A DNA stretch of 64,000 nt, from NCBI RefSeq assembly GCF_900112615.1, contig NZ_FOMK01000001.1:434001-498000 (forward strand), in the 5' to 3' direction. Under the pieces are notes generated by a model that was given only the letters and a program-made list of their open reading frames with translations, made no database searches and was not told the origin of the DNA. The stretch comes from Chitinophaga sp. CF118. Its GTDB lineage: Bacteria; Bacteroidota; Bacteroidia; Chitinophagales; Chitinophagaceae. This document shows positions 46,156-55,517 of the stretch, one piece after another. Made by a program: the position numbers and the translations under genes. The first letter of the stretch is position 1; each line of letters opens with the position of its first letter.

Positions 46156-46219
46156 AAAACTCCGCAGGAGGCTATGTGTTTGAATTATTCTACAAACACG
46201 TAGCTCCTACGGAGCTTTT
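46156..46219 (-). terminator. hairpin between the surface-lipoprotein and GH16 genes
   Basis: A long imperfect stem (46156-46182 with 46193-46219; core CTCCG, GTGTTTG) is followed on the minus strand by TTTTTAGATT. It may be a partial terminator or a processing site that sets a step-down inside the locus. Confidence 0.75.
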
Positions 46220-46243
46220 AAAGTATACCTAGTTTTATAAAAA

Positions 46244-47092
46244 CTATTGTTCTTCCATGAACTTCACATTATCCAGTGTGATACCTGTTCCCATGTTACC
46301 ACCGGAACTACCGGCTTTGATCACCATGTAAACAAGGGTATCACTGCCAGTAAATACCATGGTGCCGCCTTTTCCTTTACCAGCACCATCGCAACCTATA
46401 TCTGCCAGGTTACCATCAAATGGAACCAGACCACAACCAGCCCATGTACTTAATGCAATGTATTTGGTAACACCGGTACCTGAATAATCAGATCCCTGTG
46501 TGGGAGCCTTCGTTCCAAAATATACTTCAAACCAGGTATTGGTAGCACCATTACCTTTTACGTTTCCGGAGAAAGTGTATTCCCTGCCGGGGATTACTTT
46601 TAATTGCTGGTAAATAGCACCATTTGAATTGCCGGTGTTACCAAACTGCATCACACCATTTATAATCTGAATAGACGTTTGTGTATTACCTGTATTTAAT
46701 AATGTCCAGTATTGTTTGCTATCCGCTTCCATATCACCACCTTTCAGGATATCTGCTACAGGAGCATCAGCCGTAACGGTCACATTCTGCGAGGTAGTCG
46801 CATAACCTCCATCTGTAAATACTGTAAACTGGATCGGATATTCACCTTGTTTTGCAAAACTCAACGTATCTGTTTCACGTACAGCTACTCTTGTATTGCG
46901 ATAGTTCCAGCGCCACAAAAATCCGCCGTGAGTAGTACTTTTTACAATCATCTTGTAAGGCTTACCATCCATCGGTGTTACTGTAAAAGAAGCCGTAGGT
47001 AAAGGCCCCAGTTGTTTTGATGAAGACTCTGGTGAACACGAAGATATTATTGCAGCAATTGCAAAGTAGCAAGCCCTTTTTATATTTTTCAT
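46244..47092 (-). CDS. PKD-domain/carbohydrate-binding surface lipoprotein (probable SGBP)
   Basis: Start set at MKNIKRACYFAIAAIISSC, a lipoprotein signal; an ATG at 47119 forming TAATG with the susD stop would add nine residues and cannot be ruled out. Residues ~30-115 form an Ig/PKD-like domain (PTASFTVTPMDGKPYKM). Residues ~125-285 look like a jelly-roll carbohydrate-binding module (DILKGGDMEADSKQYWTLL, GREYTFSGNVKGNG, GITLDNVKFME). Located right after susD, it fits a surface glycan-binding protein that helps SusCD hold the polysaccharide. Confidence 0.78.
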   Translation of the reverse strand: MKNIKRACYFAIAAIISSCSPESSSKQLGPLPTASFTVTPMDGKPYKMIVKSTTHGGFLWRWNYRNTRVAVRETDTLSFAKQGEYPIQFTVFTDGGYATTSQNVTVTADAPVADILKGGDMEADSKQYWTLLNTGNTQTSIQIINGVMQFGNTGNSNGAIYQQLKVIPGREYTFSGNVKGNGATNTWFEVYFGTKAPTQGSDYSGTGVTKYIALSTWAGCGLVPFDGNLADIGCDGAGKGKGGTMVFTGSDTLVYMVIKAGSSGGNMGTGITLDNVKFMEEQ

Positions 47093-47118
47093 TCTGAATG
47101 CGTTAATTGTTAAAGACA

Positions 47119-48672
47119 TTATTTAGTTCCACCCCACTCCTTACTCTGCTCCAGCTTGGTATTTTCAAGCTCTAATAATGGAATAGGCAGGATTTCATTT
47201 TTGCCGGCAACAAATCCTTTGCTGGCCAGTACAGTCGCTGCTCTTCCCGTACGTACCAGATCGAACCAGCGATGTCCTTCACCTGCCAGTTCCAGGCGTC
47301 TTTCATCAAAGATGTTATCATCTGTAGCCATTACCGGAGCCAAACCAACACGTGCCCTTACTGCATTCAGCAATTTGTAGGCACGGGAATCCGGGGCACT
47401 ACTTTCACCATTTTTCACAAGGGCTTCTGCTTCCATCAGGTAAGTATCTGCCAGGCGTATTTCATACATATTCTGCGGATAGTTCAGTTCTTTACTACCA
47501 CCTCCCGTAGTTGTATTAGATGCTCTTCCGGCAAATTTTGCCAGGAAATAGCCGGTATTTTTATATCCTTTCTCATAAGAAGCAATACCATTTGCTTCCA
47601 GGCTATCCAGGTTAAGAACGGTAGCATTGTAACGCGGGTCAAAATGGATGGCATTAAACAGAGAAGGTGTTACAACCAGGAAACTCCAGCCAGCCACGAG
47701 ATCGGGGGCAGTAGGTTTTATTATCTTGTATCCTCTCGGGCCTGTCATGATGTTCAGTACGTTACCTTCTGTACAGGATATGCAATCCCAGGTACCAGCA
47801 GAGGTAGACGTAAATGCTACTTCCAATATTGATTCACTGTTGAATTTGCTGGCATTATCAGACTTCCACAGATCAGCAAAATTGTCCAGCAGTTTGTATC
47901 CGTACAGCGCGTTGATTTGACCTGGTGTAATACCATTTACCACTGCCAGTTCTGTTGCTGCTGCTGCGTATTTCTTTTCGTTTAAATATACTTTTCCCAG
48001 CAGGGCATGTACAGCGCCCTTTGTAACACGGCCACCTTCAGTGGCTACCGGCACCTGGTCTGGCAGATTGGTTTCTGCAATAGCATCTTTCAGATCTGTT
48101 TCTATCTGGGCATATACTTCTTCCGGTTTTGCCTGTAAAACATTGTACATATCAGAAGTAGTAATAGTAGTGGTAGTAAGGGGGATATTTTTAAATAAAC
48201 GTACCAGGTCGAAATAAAAGAAAGCGCGCAGGAACTTAGCTTCTGCCACAAATCTCTTTTTCAGGTTTTCATCCATAGGAACGTCGGGCAGTTTCTGCAG
48301 CAATACGTTAGCACGGAAAATACCAGAATATCCTTTAGACCATAAATCGCCCTGCGGGCCTACATCCGGCGTTAATGTATAATTTGAGAATACCTGAAAC
48401 GCGGTCACATCACTTTGTCCGCCACCACCTGCCAGATGATCATCTGAACCGGCATCCATGGCGCCTACCTTAGTTACATAACCATTACTCTGCCAGCCTA
48501 TCACATCATATACCGCTACCAGCCCGTTAAAAGCTTCTGTAGCATTTTTGTAATAGTTTGTTTCGAGGTCTGTACCTTTTGGTTTTACTTCAAGGAATTT
48601 ATCACTGCAACCGCCTGCAAGCTGTAAACCTGTAGCAAGGGCTAATATATAAGGAATATGTTTTCTCTTCAT
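47119..48672 (-). CDS. SusD-like nutrient-binding lipoprotein (RagB/SusD type)
   Basis: A 517-residue lipoprotein (lipobox LAGGCSDKF) of the RagB/SusD class (PF14322 plus PF07980), with FLRAFFYFDLVRLFKNIPL, the TPR-like region and a C-terminal (R)LELAGEGHRWFDLVRTGRA. It differs from the two SusD_2-type proteins elsewhere in the window. It pairs with the SusC encoded 19 bp upstream. Expected ligand: the beta-glucan handled by GH16/GH30 in the same locus. Confidence 0.95.
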   Translation of the reverse strand: MKRKHIPYILALATGLQLAGGCSDKFLEVKPKGTDLETNYYKNATEAFNGLVAVYDVIGWQSNGYVTKVGAMDAGSDDHLAGGGGQSDVTAFQVFSNYTLTPDVGPQGDLWSKGYSGIFRANVLLQKLPDVPMDENLKKRFVAEAKFLRAFFYFDLVRLFKNIPLTTTTITTSDMYNVLQAKPEEVYAQIETDLKDAIAETNLPDQVPVATEGGRVTKGAVHALLGKVYLNEKKYAAAATELAVVNGITPGQINALYGYKLLDNFADLWKSDNASKFNSESILEVAFTSTSAGTWDCISCTEGNVLNIMTGPRGYKIIKPTAPDLVAGWSFLVVTPSLFNAIHFDPRYNATVLNLDSLEANGIASYEKGYKNTGYFLAKFAGRASNTTTGGGSKELNYPQNMYEIRLADTYLMEAEALVKNGESSAPDSRAYKLLNAVRARVGLAPVMATDDNIFDERRLELAGEGHRWFDLVRTGRAATVLASKGFVAGKNEILPIPLLELENTKLEQSKEWGGTK

Positions 48673-48691
48673 TTTAATCAGCTTTAAATTG

Positions 48692-51600
48692 TTAGAAACT
48701 GGCGTTTACACCAAACATGAAAGAACGTGCCTGAGGATAGATCCCTCTGTCAATGCTAAATACACCACCACCTATTTCAGGATCATAACCTGTGTATTTG
48801 GTTAATGTCAGCAGGTTTTCACTCAGGATGTATACACGGAATTTCTCAACACCTACTTTTTTAGTCAGGTTAGAAGAGATGGTGTAACCAAGCTGTAATG
48901 ATTTAATCCTGCAATAGCTGCCGTCTTCCAGGTAAAAGTCGGAAGGGTTTGTAAAGTTTCTGTTCTTATCGTCTGTAGTCAGTCTTGGATAGTCATTGGT
49001 GGAACCGGGACCAGTCCAGCGGCCAAGTGCTTTTGTCTGCCAGTTGGCATTCAAAATATCCAGACGGCGTAATCCCTGGAAGATTTTATTACCAGATGCA
49101 CCCTGTACGAATAATACCACATCAAAACCTTTGTAACCCGCATTGATAGTAAATCCATAGTTTACATTAGGTGTTGGGTTACCGATAAAGTCGCGGTCCA
49201 GTTCTGTGATCTGGCCATCTCCGTCTTTATCAACCCAGCGGAAATCACCAGGTACTGCACCAGGCTGGATCTTTTTACCGTCTTTACCTACATAATTGTC
49301 AATATCTGCCTGTGTCTGGAAGATGCCGTTGGTCTTAAAGCCATAGAAGCTGTTCAGCGGCTGGTCCAGAGCAGTACGTGTAATAGGGTAACTGGTTGAC
49401 TGGAAATTTTGCCCTCCTGAAAGATAACTGATACCTCTACCCAGATTTGTTACTTTATTCTTCACATAAGAAACATTTCCGTTCACTGACAATGATACCT
49501 CTCCGATTGTTTTATGATAACCGAGTTCCAGTTCTACCCCTGTGTTTTCCATATCTGCTATGTTAGCAGCAGGATTGGAGATAGCCCCTACATAAGCAGG
49601 GATGCGTGGGTTCTGCAGAATATCTTTAGTTGCTTTTTTATACCAGTCGAATGATACGTTGAAATCACGGTAAACAGTAGCTTCAAAACCGATGTTGGTC
49701 TGACTGGTAGACTCCCATTTCAGGTCCGGATTAGAAGGAGCATTAGGGCTGTATCCTATCAGATAGCTGCCGGAATTACCAAATGCATAATTCCTGCCAC
49801 TACCGATAGTAGACAGGTAAGCAAAGTCGCCAATATTATCATTCCCAACCACACCATATCCACCTCGTACTTTCAGAAAACTGATAGCTTCGATCTGTGG
49901 GAAGAATTGCTCACGGGATGCCACCCAACCCAGGGAGAAGGAAGGGAAAATACCGTATTTATTATTAGCACCAAAACGGGAAGAACCATCTCTGCGGATG
50001 ATACCTTCTACCAGGTATTTCTCATCATAGTTATAGTTGATACGGCCGAACAGGGAAGAAATTCTGTGATCAGCACCTTCACTACCATCAGACACACGTT
50101 TGTCTGATGCCACTTTAAAGTTGAGAGAAGCATCATCAAAATTATCTGCCGGTACATCATTGAAAGTAACATTGATAGCTTTGGTACGGTTATCCATATA
50201 CGCACCCTGTCCTAACAATAGCGTCACATTATGTTTTTGGATAGCTCTTGTATAGGAAACGATGTTTTCCAGGTTCCAGTTGTATCCCTGGTTCGTGCTA
50301 CGGTTAAAAGAAGTACGGGAAGAGATATTAGATGAGTTAAGATAAGAGATGGGAGTATATGATTCACCACCCCAGAAAGCGATCTTGGAACCTATTGTAG
50401 AACGCAGTTTCAATCCTTTAACAGGTGCTATTTCAAGGTAAGCATTACCTACGATATTGTGCGACCAGTTATAGTTGCCCAAACGGGTAGAAATATAGGC
50501 CAGCGGGTTAGTAATCTCCTGTCCTACTGCATTGGAAATACCATAAGGATGACCGTTTGCATCTTTGCGTATACCTACATTGGTATAAGGAGTTGCAGCA
50601 GCAACAGCAGGATCAGTCACTACTACCGGTGTAATAGGATCAAGGTTGATAGCTGAACTCAAAGGACCCCCAAACTCACTGTTGGTATTACCCACGCCTA
50701 ATGCTTTATCATAAGCATACCCTACATTCTCACCAAATGTAACATAAGGAGACAGTTTATGAGTAGAATTCAGACGCAGGTTTACTCTTTGATATTTGGA
50801 GATATCAGTTGCAACGATACCATCCTGTTTCAGGTAACCGAAAGAGCTGTAGAAGGTTGATTTATCATTACCACCGCTTACGCTCACTTCATGGTTCTGC
50901 CTTATCGCATTGTTATTGAAGATCTGTGATTGCCAGTCGGTTCCTTTACCATATGATTTAGGATCTGCGTATACTATACCGCCACCACCAGCTACAGATG
51001 CTTCATTTCTCAGTGTAGCATACTGTGTGGCATCCAGCAGTTTCAGTTTACGGGCAGGTGCGGAAGTACCATAGTAACCATTATAGCTTACAGTCAATTT
51101 ACCAGCCTTCCCCTTTTTGGTCGTCACCAGGATTACACCAGCAGCAGCACGTGCCCCGTAGATAGCCTGGGAAGCAGCATCTTTCAGTACTTCTATAGAT
51201 TCGATATCGTATTGGTTCAGGTAGCCGATACCACCATTATCAACCACCACTCCATCTATTACCCAGAGTGGATCGTTATTATTAAAGGTAGTGATACCTC
51301 TTACTCTCACGGAAGAACCGGAACCAGGCTGACCAGAGCTGGAAGCAATAGTAACACCGGAAGTACGGCCCTGCAGGGCCTGTTCCAGTCGGGTAACAGG
51401 TTGACTTTCCAGGTCGGATGCTTTTACACTGGAAATAGCGCCGGTCACCACACTTTTCTTTTGTACACCATAACCTACCACAACGGTTTCCGTGAGGGCA
51501 GTCTGGGCGATTTGCAGTTTAATATTAATAGTACGGTCGTTTACAACACGGGATATGGTGGAATATCCTACCGCACTGAATACCAGTTCTGTACCTGTGC

Positions 51601-52120
51601 CTGGCACTTTGATGCTGTATTTACCGGAACCATCTGTAACCGTACCGGTTACACCACCTTTAATGCGCACAGTAGCGCCGGGCAGTGCATCACCGGAATC
51701 ATCCGTAATACGGCCGGTAATTGTGATAGTAGTATCAGCAGCCGCTTTCCTGTCTTCCGGCAGGCTCTGTACAATGATGCGTGTACCATCTATAGTGTAA
51801 GATAAAGGTAGATTTGAGAGACATAGGTCCAGTACCTGCTTCACAGAAGCATTTTTCACATCTATAGTTACAGGATTGGCGCCTGTCAGCAGGTTTTCAT
51901 CATATACAATTGAAACCCCTGCCTGACGGGATACCTCCCTGAGAATCTTTCTGATTGGCACTTTTTTCTCAGAGATAGAGATTTGCTGTGATACTCCTTT
52001 TGCGCTGATTTGCAAGCAAACTGCAAGCAACAAAAAGGTGGTCAGTTTCATAACGTAGACAATTTTGGCTGATAAACACTTCCGGTAACAGGAAGTCCTA
52101 CCACTAAAGTTTAAATACAT
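48692..52120 (-). CDS. SusC-like TonB-dependent transporter with STN domain
   Basis: A 1142-residue protein. The signal is preceded by ~23 residues (start region MYLNFSGRTSCYRK, then VMKLTTFLLLAVCLQISA). Next come an STN domain (~50-115, ILREVSRQAGVSIVYDENLL), a CarboxypepD_reg-like domain (~130-210), a plug with RVRGITTFNNNDPLWVIDG and AAGVILVTTKKGKAG, and a barrel ending in FMFGVNASF. The STN domain links it to the FecR/sigma pair encoded upstream on the same strand. Transporter of the beta-glucan locus. Confidence 0.95.
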   Translation of the reverse strand: MYLNFSGRTSCYRKCLSAKIVYVMKLTTFLLLAVCLQISAKGVSQQISISEKKVPIRKILREVSRQAGVSIVYDENLLTGANPVTIDVKNASVKQVLDLCLSNLPLSYTIDGTRIIVQSLPEDRKAAADTTITITGRITDDSGDALPGATVRIKGGVTGTVTDGSGKYSIKVPGTGTELVFSAVGYSTISRVVNDRTINIKLQIAQTALTETVVVGYGVQKKSVVTGAISSVKASDLESQPVTRLEQALQGRTSGVTIASSSGQPGSGSSVRVRGITTFNNNDPLWVIDGVVVDNGGIGYLNQYDIESIEVLKDAASQAIYGARAAAGVILVTTKKGKAGKLTVSYNGYYGTSAPARKLKLLDATQYATLRNEASVAGGGGIVYADPKSYGKGTDWQSQIFNNNAIRQNHEVSVSGGNDKSTFYSSFGYLKQDGIVATDISKYQRVNLRLNSTHKLSPYVTFGENVGYAYDKALGVGNTNSEFGGPLSSAINLDPITPVVVTDPAVAAATPYTNVGIRKDANGHPYGISNAVGQEITNPLAYISTRLGNYNWSHNIVGNAYLEIAPVKGLKLRSTIGSKIAFWGGESYTPISYLNSSNISSRTSFNRSTNQGYNWNLENIVSYTRAIQKHNVTLLLGQGAYMDNRTKAINVTFNDVPADNFDDASLNFKVASDKRVSDGSEGADHRISSLFGRINYNYDEKYLVEGIIRRDGSSRFGANNKYGIFPSFSLGWVASREQFFPQIEAISFLKVRGGYGVVGNDNIGDFAYLSTIGSGRNYAFGNSGSYLIGYSPNAPSNPDLKWESTSQTNIGFEATVYRDFNVSFDWYKKATKDILQNPRIPAYVGAISNPAANIADMENTGVELELGYHKTIGEVSLSVNGNVSYVKNKVTNLGRGISYLSGGQNFQSTSYPITRTALDQPLNSFYGFKTNGIFQTQADIDNYVGKDGKKIQPGAVPGDFRWVDKDGDGQITELDRDFIGNPTPNVNYGFTINAGYKGFDVVLFVQGASGNKIFQGLRRLDILNANWQTKALGRWTGPGSTNDYPRLTTDDKNRNFTNPSDFYLEDGSYCRIKSLQLGYTISSNLTKKVGVEKFRVYILSENLLTLTKYTGYDPEIGGGVFSIDRGIYPQARSFMFGVNASF

Positions 52121-52197
52121 ACTTTTGTAGTGTTTGGAAATTAGAAGATCAATAATTCTTAACGGGATGTGGTTTTCAGTATGACCAGACTATTATG

Positions 52198-52230
52198 CCG
52201 GAAGTGTTGCAAGCGCTTCCGGTTTTTTTT
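52198..52230. promoter_or_regulatory. hairpin in the FecR-SusC gap, with T8 run on the opposite strand
   Basis: CCGGAAG...CTTCCGG (52198-52222) is followed by TTTTTTTT on the plus strand, so it would terminate plus-strand (antisense) transcription. The sequence CCGGAAGTGTT also recurs inverted as AACACTTCCGG at 52075-52085, near the SusC start. A regulatory role for both is inferred. Confidence 0.55.
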
Positions 52231-52336
52231 GGACACACTGCTTCTTTTAATTTGTATCAGTTGTTTTTACCATAACGATTTGTTTTATTAATTAATATCC
52301 CTGCCCCCGTACGTGGATCCGGTATAGTACAGGCTT

Positions 52337-53497
52337 TTATTTCACAATAAGTTTCCTTCCTGTTAGTAAGAATTTAGGTCCGTTTGCTTCCAGCATATGC
52401 AGAATATCAGATAAGGGAAGGTTTCTGCTGATACGCCCCCCAAAAAGCCGGCTATCCTGTACCTGAGTATAGTTGACATCTATATCATACCATCTTGAAA
52501 GCTGACGCATAATGTCTGCCAGTGGTGCATTATCAAATTCAAAAAAGCCGGTTTTCCAGGCAATCACCTGGTCAACATCTGGCCGTCGTACTGTAATAGC
52601 CCCCGTGGCAGGATCCAGCACAGCCTGCTGGCCAGGCTGCAGCCGCTGCTGGTTATTGCCATGCTGTACCTTTATGGCTCCTTCCAGCAAAGTGGTATTC
52701 ACACTTTTCTCATCGGTATAAGCCATTACATCAAAGCTGGTACCCAGTACCTGCACTTCCATATTATTCACTTTCACAAAGAAGGGTTGTTTCGTATTCT
52801 TTGCCACTTCAAAATATCCCTGCCCCTGCATCTCCACCATACGTTGTGCACCATTAAACGCAGTAGGGTATTTAAGGCTGGAAGCTGCATTTAACCATAC
52901 GTGACTACCATCAGGCAGCACGATGTTGAATTGTCCGCCTCTGGGCACCGTTAATGTATTGTATATAATAGCATCTTCGTTGTTTTGTACGGCATACTGT
53001 AATTGTCCGTTCCGTTGGTGTACCAGGGTTTTCCCTTGTGTAATAATCCGGTTACCCGTACTGTCCAGTGTAACCGTTTCCCCATTCGAAAGGGTGAGTA
53101 TAGCTTTGTTAGTACCGGGAGCTACATCTCCATCGCTGTTGCTCACTGCCACAATAGGAAAAGTCTGGCGTAAAGAAGACGTTCTGATAAAATAAACACC
53201 TGCCAGCAACAATACGATAGCTGCCGCTGCAGTCCAGCGCCAATAATGTAATCTCACGACCTTGTGTTGGGTGATTTCTTCCAATAGCCGGTTTTCGATC
53301 CTGTCACTCACTTCGGCAGGTATTTCATGGCGTGTGTTCATGGCCTGTTCAAACTCACGCTGCATAGTAGATAGCAGGGAACGATGAGCAGGTGATGATT
53401 GTAACCAGGCATATAACTCTTCGGTTTCAGTTATACTGCACTGACCATCAAGGTATTTTTGTAATAGTTTTTCGTAGTGCTCCGTGGATTGAGACAT
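52337..53497 (-). CDS. FecR-family anti-sigma factor
   Basis: Start at MSQSTEHYEKLLQKYLDGQ; an in-frame ATG nine codons earlier (53524) is possible. There is an N-terminal sigma-binding part, one membrane helix (about residues 85-103, RWTAAAAIVLLLAGVYFI), then a periplasmic FecR domain (LPDGSHVWLNAASSLKYP) and a C-terminal segment MRQLSRWYDIDVNYTQ. It works with the ECF sigma encoded 54-82 bp upstream and the STN-SusC downstream to switch on the beta-glucan locus. Confidence 0.93.
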   Translation of the reverse strand: MSQSTEHYEKLLQKYLDGQCSITETEELYAWLQSSPAHRSLLSTMQREFEQAMNTRHEIPAEVSDRIENRLLEEITQHKVVRLHYWRWTAAAAIVLLLAGVYFIRTSSLRQTFPIVAVSNSDGDVAPGTNKAILTLSNGETVTLDSTGNRIITQGKTLVHQRNGQLQYAVQNNEDAIIYNTLTVPRGGQFNIVLPDGSHVWLNAASSLKYPTAFNGAQRMVEMQGQGYFEVAKNTKQPFFVKVNNMEVQVLGTSFDVMAYTDEKSVNTTLLEGAIKVQHGNNQQRLQPGQQAVLDPATGAITVRRPDVDQVIAWKTGFFEFDNAPLADIMRQLSRWYDIDVNYTQVQDSRLFGGRISRNLPLSDILHMLEANGPKFLLTGRKLIVK

Positions 53498-53578
53498 AAT
53501 TACAGGATACCATTTGCCCGGCATCTGTATATATTATCTGAAAATGGACAAGTAGGGTACCTCTCTCTTAAAAAAAAG

Positions 53579-54169
53579 TTAAAAAAACTTTCTGACCAGA
53601 TAAACAGCCATCAGTATATCACCATGACGATGCACATAATCGTATATGAAACGCATGCTTAGCACCATATGCTTTTTGATGGCATTACGGGAAACTCCCA
53701 GTATTTCGGCAGCTTCCTCATAACTTTTTCCCTCTTGCCGGCAAAGCCTGAACACTTTTAGTCGCTGGGGAGGCATCTGGGTCAGAGCTTCACTGAAAAG
53801 CCGGTCGTACTCTTTAGCTCTGACCAATTGTTCAGGATGTGCGGTACCTGGTTCATCCAGCTGACTTAACAGTTGTTCACGCAATACCTGATCGGTAGCC
53901 AGTTTATCAATTGTTTTAATAACATGATTACGCGCAATGCGGTACAGGTATCCCGTAAAAGATAATTCCGGGTTAATACGATCCCTGATTTCCCATACCT
54001 TCAGGAATACATCGTGGACAAGATCTTCTGCCAGTGAAGGGATCTTGCAAAACCGTAAAAGGTACATGTAAAGTGAAGAGTGATAATGCCGGTAAATAGT
54101 AGTGAACGCAGACTCATCCCCCTGCTTCATTCTTAACAACACCTCTTCCTCCGATGGCATACGATCCAT
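53579..54169 (-). CDS. ECF-type RNA polymerase sigma factor
   Basis: The start is set at MDRMPSEEEVLLRMKQGD, which aligns with family N-termini; the frame is open to an ATG at 54244, which would leave only 8 bp after the upstream lipoprotein gene. Region 2 shows AEDLVHDVFLKVWEIRDRI; region 4 shows PPQRLKVFRLCRQEGKSYEE and AAEILGVSRNAIKKHM. A sigma factor of the FecI-like Bacteroidota group, forming a unit with the FecR gene downstream. Confidence 0.9.
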   Translation of the reverse strand: MDRMPSEEEVLLRMKQGDESAFTTIYRHYHSSLYMYLLRFCKIPSLAEDLVHDVFLKVWEIRDRINPELSFTGYLYRIARNHVIKTIDKLATDQVLREQLLSQLDEPGTAHPEQLVRAKEYDRLFSEALTQMPPQRLKVFRLCRQEGKSYEEAAEILGVSRNAIKKHMVLSMRFIYDYVHRHGDILMAVYLVRKFF

Positions 54170-54252
54170 ATCAATTGAAGATTTTAGCGACCCCAGAAGC
54201 TGTAAATCTAAAGAAAAGTGTGTAATGTTGTTTGCTTCCAGCACACATTCAA

Positions 54253-55203
54253 TTAGCGTTGCGGGTATTCTTCCCTGAATGATAGAATAAAACTCTGCAG
54301 ATCCTGGTTAACAGATCTGATGGTAGATTGTAGCTGGTTCAGCATATTGGCACGTGTATGCAAATCGTCCGCTTTATACATCCCTCCTTCTCCGAACAAC
54401 AAATCCAGGGTATTTTTATCTGTGTGATTATCAAATTCATAAATCAGCCAGCGATTCTTTATGTTATAGGCAATGGAAGTTGTGTGGTTATTGCTAAACT
54501 GTTTATTATTCAGGATATACCAGATGAAAGGCGGATATATACCCAGGCTGTCCGTACCATACCATAGAGGTCGAAGCAAATTACGGCGGTGCATAAATTC
54601 TGCTTTTCTATTATCCGGGAATGCGCTCATAATCCCCAGTCCCGCACTGGCCACTCCTCCTGTAATCCCGGTAATTTTCTGGGCATTATCATTGTTAATC
54701 AATGTGGTAGCCACCGTTGTAACAGCTCCCAATACAACCGACCATACTGTTAGTTTTCTCACCCGTTTATCATGCCGGTCGTCCAGGTAGGCTCCTAGTT
54801 GATCTGCCCTCTCACCTTCACAGTCCAGTTCTGCCGCGATGCTTTGCAGTTCGGTCACCGCCAGTATCAGCCAGTCTGATAATCGCTGTCTTAATTCCAG
54901 ATAGCGGACTTTTCCGGTAAGTGAAGTATCTACCATTCCAACCTGTATTTGTTGTAACGGGGTCAATATTCCCACTGCATTGGCGAGGAGGAGATCATGT
55001 GAGGAGAAATGCTTTGCCAGAGAAGGATCCTGGTCCAGTAAACTATCTATATTATTCACTGGCTTCATATCTGTGCTATAATGAAAAGCGACTGCCGGAA
55101 CGCAATAGTTACCAGGGACATTTTTGTAATTGCTATTTCCTTTTTTGCCGGCAATGCAGCCAGATAATAATAAAATCACAACCACTGTCTGGACAACCTT
55201 CAT
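54253..55203 (-). CDS. lipoprotein of unknown function
   Basis: A 316-residue lipoprotein (MKVVQTVVVILLLSGC, Cys16). I do not recognise the family. Visible are a helical region near 95-140 (LELRQRLSDWLILAVTELQ), then a hydrophobic stretch about 155-170 (WSVVLGAVTTVATTLI) and a Gly/Ala-rich stretch (ITGGVASAGLGIMSA). The tail is long and helical. The gene lies just before the ECF sigma gene, on the same strand, and may be co-transcribed with sigma and FecR; that is unusual for such loci. Confidence 0.65.
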   Translation of the reverse strand: MKVVQTVVVILLLSGCIAGKKGNSNYKNVPGNYCVPAVAFHYSTDMKPVNNIDSLLDQDPSLAKHFSSHDLLLANAVGILTPLQQIQVGMVDTSLTGKVRYLELRQRLSDWLILAVTELQSIAAELDCEGERADQLGAYLDDRHDKRVRKLTVWSVVLGAVTTVATTLINNDNAQKITGITGGVASAGLGIMSAFPDNRKAEFMHRRNLLRPLWYGTDSLGIYPPFIWYILNNKQFSNNHTTSIAYNIKNRWLIYEFDNHTDKNTLDLLFGEGGMYKADDLHTRANMLNQLQSTIRSVNQDLQSFILSFREEYPQR

Positions 55204-55350
55204 GAAATTAAATTATCTGCTAAATTAATCCTTTATAACATTCAGGTAATAACCCTTCTTGATTTCTGTTTTGCAGCTATTTTTTAAATCGAATAAATTT
55301 ATTTGTGTGATTGAAATATTTATGCAATATTTGCAATCCCAAAACGGGAA

Positions 55351-55424
55351 GGATCAGTAGTTCAGTTGGTTAGAATGCCGCCCTGTCACGGCGGAGGTCG
55401 CGAGTTCGAGTCTCGTCTGGTCCG
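55351..55424 (+). tRNA. tRNA-Asp (GTC)
   Basis: A 74-nt cloverleaf. The acceptor stem is GGATCAG/CTGGTCC (one T-G pair), followed by a D arm and an anticodon stem CCGCC/GGCGG with loop CTGTCAC (anticodon GTC). The T arm is GCGAG/CTCGT with a TTCGAGT loop, and the discriminator is G. CCA is not encoded. Its 3' flank and terminator recur at three places downstream, marking it as an insertion hotspot. Confidence 0.96.
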
Positions 55425-55432
55425 CAAGCTTT

Positions 55433-55468
55433 AAAGCCTTCAAGTCGAAAGATTTGGAGGCTTTTCTT
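55433..55468 (+). terminator. tRNA-Asp terminator
   Basis: AAAGCCTTCAAGTC-GAAA-GATTTGGAGGCTTTT hairpin with a GAAA tetraloop and G-U pairs, followed by CTTATTTT. It is repeated three times downstream with small changes. Confidence 0.92.
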
Positions 55469-55517
55469 ATTTTAGCCACATTTGAATGTCGCTTTTGTAA
55501 AGCACATTAATTAGGGA

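Noticed and set aside
51212..51805. 197-codon plus-strand ORF inside the SusC gene
   Set aside because: It is antisense to the signal/STN/plug region of a clearly coding SusC gene; its composition mirrors that gene and no family is recognised.
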